A program made the translations under genes and the position numbers. Positions 61,652 through 64,000 of a stretch of 64,000 nt of DNA are shown here, in pieces. Source of the stretch: Saccharospirillum sp040881935 (GTDB lineage Bacteria > Pseudomonadota > Gammaproteobacteria > Pseudomonadales > Natronospirillaceae); NCBI RefSeq assembly GCF_040881935.1, contig NZ_JBBECH010000030.1, forward strand, positions 62,001 through 126,000, read 5' to 3'. The first letter of the stretch is position 1. The number at the start of each line of letters is the position of its first letter. The notes beneath the pieces are model-generated. The model ran no database searches. It was not told the DNA's origin and saw only the letters and a list, made by a program, of their open reading frames with translations.

Positions 61652-64000
61652 TCAGAGCTCGTCGTATCCCAGCGTCGGTCTCAGCCAGCGCTCTGCGGTG
61701 GTTATATCCCAGCTTTTACGATCAGCATAGTCGTCCACCTGGTCGCGGTCGATCTTACCCAACCCGAAATAACGGCTTTCCGGATGCGCAAAATACCAGC
61801 CACTGACCGCCGAGGCTGGCCACATGGCAAAGCTGTCGGTCAGTGAACAACCGGTGGCTTGCTCAGCGTCGAGCAGTCGGAACAACGTGGCTTTTTCACT
61901 GTGTTCCGGGCACGCCGGGTAGCCCGGTGCCGGGCGAATGCCCTGATACTTCTCGGCGATGATCGCCTCGTTATCCAAATGCTCCGCGCCAGCATAACCC
62001 CAGAGTTCTGCGCGCACCTTTTCATGCAACACTTCGGCGAAGGCTTCGGCAAAACGGTCGGCCAGGGCTTTAATCATGATGGCGTTATAGTCATCGTGTT
62101 CGGCTTCATAGGCTTTGGCACGTTCATCGGCACCGTGGCAGGTCACCACAAAGGCACCCATGTAGTCGTTGACGCCGCTGTCTTTTGGCGCCACGAAATC
62201 GGCCAGCGAACGAAAGGCACGGCCATCGGGTCGCTCGGCTTGCTGACGCAGGTGGTTCAATGTCGCCAGGGGTTGTTTGCGATCTTCGTCTGCGAACAGC
62301 TCGGTTTGATCGCGTTCTATGCCTGCGGCCGGGTAGAGCCCGACCACGCCGTTACATTGCAGCCAGCCTTCGTCGACGATTTTGTCCAGCATGTCGGTGG
62401 CGTCTTTAAACAGCTTGGTGGCTTCTACACCGACGACTTTGTCGGTCAGAATTTTTGGATACTTGCCGTGCAATTCCCAGGTTTTGAAAAAAGGTGTCCA
62501 GTCGAACCGTTCTTTAATCTCGGCCAGCGGGTAATCGGTAAAGGTCCGGTTGCCAATAAAAGACGGCGTTGTCGGCTGGTAGTCCACCCAGTTGGGTTGG
62601 TAGGCGTTGGCCCGTGCAAAGTCCAGACTGGCAAATTCCTTCTGGCCACGTTTTCTGGCATTGCCTTCGCGCAATTGCTGATAGGTATCACGCAGCTCAC
62701 TGACGAAGGCCTCCTTGTTAGCTGACAACAACTGACTGACCACGGGCACCGATTTGGAGGCGTCCAGAACATGGACAACCGGCGCTGAGTACTTTGGCTC
62801 AACTTTAACTGCGGTATGGATCTTCGACGTTGTTGCGCCGCCGATCAACAACGGCTTGCTCATGCCGCGTTGTTCCATCATCTGGGCAACGGTAACCATT
62901 TCGTCCAGCGATGGGGTGATCAGACCGGACAGTCCGATGACGTCGGCGTTGTGCTTTTCAGCCGCTTCGAGAATGTCTTCGGCGGGCACCATAACGCCCA
63001 GATCAATGACTTCATAGTTGTTGCACGACAGCACCACACCCACAATGTTTTTGCCGATGTCATGCACATCGCCTTTCACCGTGGCCATGATGATGACACC
63101 GTTGTTTTCGGCTTCACGGCCCGAGAGTCGTTTCTCTTCTTCAATGTAAGGCAGCAGATAGGCGACGGCTTTTTTCATGACCCGGGCGCTTTTAACGACT
63201 TGTGGCAAAAACATTTTGCCAGCGCCGAACAGATCGCCGACCACGTTCATGCCGACCATCAATGGGCCTTCAATGACTTCAATGGGTTTGTCCGCTGCCT
63301 GGCGCGCCTCTTCGGCGTCGGCTTCAATAAACTCGGTGATGCCCTTTACCAGGGCATGGGTGATGCGATCCTGCAGGTCACCTTCGCGCCATTTTAGTTT
63401 GTCGCTTTCTTTAGCGTCGGCGGTCTGGCCTTTGACACTTTCGGCGAGATCGACCAGACGTTCGGCGGCATCTTCTCGACGGTTCAGTACAACGTCTTCA
63501 ACATGTTCGAGCAAGTCTTTGGGTATGTCGTCGTAAATGGTCAGCATGCCCGCGTTAACAATGCCCATGTCCATGCCGTGTTTGATGGCGTGGTACAGGA
63601 ACACCGAGTGCATGGCTTCGCGAACGGTGTTGTTGCCCCGGAACGAGAATGACATGTTGGATACACCGCCGGAGATTTTGGCACCGGGCAGGTTATCTTT
63701 GATCCAGGCGGTGGCTTTGAAAAAATCGACGCAGTAGTTGTCATGGTCGGGTATGCCGGTCGCGACCGGAAAAATATTGGGGTCGAAAACGATGTCTTGC
63801 GGATTGAATTTAACCACATCGACCAGGATGTCGTATGAGCGTTTGCAGATGTCGATGCGGCGCTGGTAGGTATCGGCCTGGCCTGTTTCATCGAACGCCA
63901 TTACCACGACAGCAGCTCCGTAGAGTTTGATGCGACGTGCCTGCTGAATGAAAATCTCTTCGCCTTCTTTCAGCGAGATGGAGTTGACGATCGACTTGCC
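61652..64000 (-). CDS. metH: cobalamin-dependent methionine synthase MetH, C-terminal part (5' end outside window)
   Basis: The frame is open to the window edge, so about 782 C-terminal residues of about 1230 are seen. The first visible residues GKSIVNSISLKEGEE belong to the methyltetrahydrofolate-binding domain. Next come the helical cap, the B12 domain with DVHDIGKNIVGVVL (its His is the cobalt ligand) and the reactivation domain binding AdoMet (RPAPGYPACPEHSEKATLFRLL). It methylates homocysteine, the product of MetZ, with methylcobalamin. No B12 riboswitch can be judged because the start lies outside. Confidence 0.96.
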   Translation of the reverse strand, partial: GKSIVNSISLKEGEEIFIQQARRIKLYGAAVVVMAFDETGQADTYQRRIDICKRSYDILVDVVKFNPQDIVFDPNIFPVATGIPDHDNYCVDFFKATAWIKDNLPGAKISGGVSNMSFSFRGNNTVREAMHSVFLYHAIKHGMDMGIVNAGMLTIYDDIPKDLLEHVEDVVLNRREDAAERLVDLAESVKGQTADAKESDKLKWREGDLQDRITHALVKGITEFIEADAEEARQAADKPIEVIEGPLMVGMNVVGDLFGAGKMFLPQVVKSARVMKKAVAYLLPYIEEEKRLSGREAENNGVIIMATVKGDVHDIGKNIVGVVLSCNNYEVIDLGVMVPAEDILEAAEKHNADVIGLSGLITPSLDEMVTVAQMMEQRGMSKPLLIGGATTSKIHTAVKVEPKYSAPVVHVLDASKSVPVVSQLLSANKEAFVSELRDTYQQLREGNARKRGQKEFASLDFARANAYQPNWVDYQPTTPSFIGNRTFTDYPLAEIKERFDWTPFFKTWELHGKYPKILTDKVVGVEATKLFKDATDMLDKIVDEGWLQCNGVVGLYPAAGIERDQTELFADEDRKQPLATLNHLRQQAERPDGRAFRSLADFVAPKDSGVNDYMGAFVVTCHGADERAKAYEAEHDDYNAIMIKALADRFAEAFAEVLHEKVRAELWGYAGAEHLDNEAIIAEKYQGIRPAPGYPACPEHSEKATLFRLLDAEQATGCSLTDSFAMWPASAVSGWYFAHPESRYFGLGKIDRDQVDDYADRKSWDITTAERWLRPTLGYDEL

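Noticed and set aside
61859..62725. 288-codon plus-strand frame opposite metH
   Set aside because: It is fully antisense to well-conserved MetH sequence and shows no recognisable domain. High-GC antisense frames are expected here.

Overview
The window is a bacterial chromosome segment of about 56 % GC by eye. Gene content and order point to a gammaproteobacterium. The run leuCDB-asd-fimV-truA-trpF-(trpBA)-accD-folC-dedD-cvpA-purF-metZ follows the order I associate with Pseudomonas and relatives. smc-zipA-ligA, a System I cytochrome c maturation operon and a LysR regulator divergent from leuC agree with this. An Oceanospirillales/Saccharospirillum-like marine bacterium is my best guess, from memory rather than a search. 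Almost all genes are intact housekeeping genes. I see no prophage, integrase, insertion sequence, CRISPR array or rRNA.

Layout. 1-2767: end of hrpA and an alpha/beta-hydrolase-fold protein whose nucleophile serine is glycine. 2879-9824: ccmABCDEFGHI, including a 58-residue ccmD. 9825-10400: two copies of a structured repeat. 10401-18525: smc, zipA, ligA, two unknown genes, a DUF2489 protein. 18757-21803: a secreted DUF11-like protein, rdgC, a rhombosortase-like protease and a LysR regulator. 22163-26582: leuCDB and asd. 26954-39771: fimV, truA, trpFBA, accD, folC, dedD, cvpA, purF, metZ. 39815-43689: moxR, DUF58 and transglutaminase triad. 44156-47546: a long-form GAPDH, gltX and tRNA-Ala(GGC). 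47916-50715: a membrane-anchored glycerophosphodiester phosphodiesterase (minus strand) and a secreted lysozyme-like protein. 51139-60072: a PotDABC-type ABC transporter followed by an ATP-grasp ligase, a 680-residue protein with a possible Cys-His-Asp triad, and a second Cys/Met-metabolism PLP enzyme. 60258-64000 (minus strand): a YihY-family membrane protein and the 3' part of metH.

The two most interesting signals are these. First, a family of dispersed elements of about 180 bp (six copies plus a remnant) has terminal inverted repeats ending in AAGTTTCGGAGTTCG and a conserved three-way-junction core. The long outer stem changes sequence from copy to copy while staying complementary. Second, the 51-60 kb block looks like an uncharacterised small-molecule system: a polyamine-family importer behind a palindromic operator that overlaps its -10 box, then an ATP-grasp enzyme with a structured leader, an unassigned putative thiol enzyme, and a PLP lyase/synthase. 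Secondary signals are a LysR box between the LysR gene and leuC, a HexR-like palindrome upstream of gap, and a stem-loop between the binding-protein and ATPase genes of the transporter.
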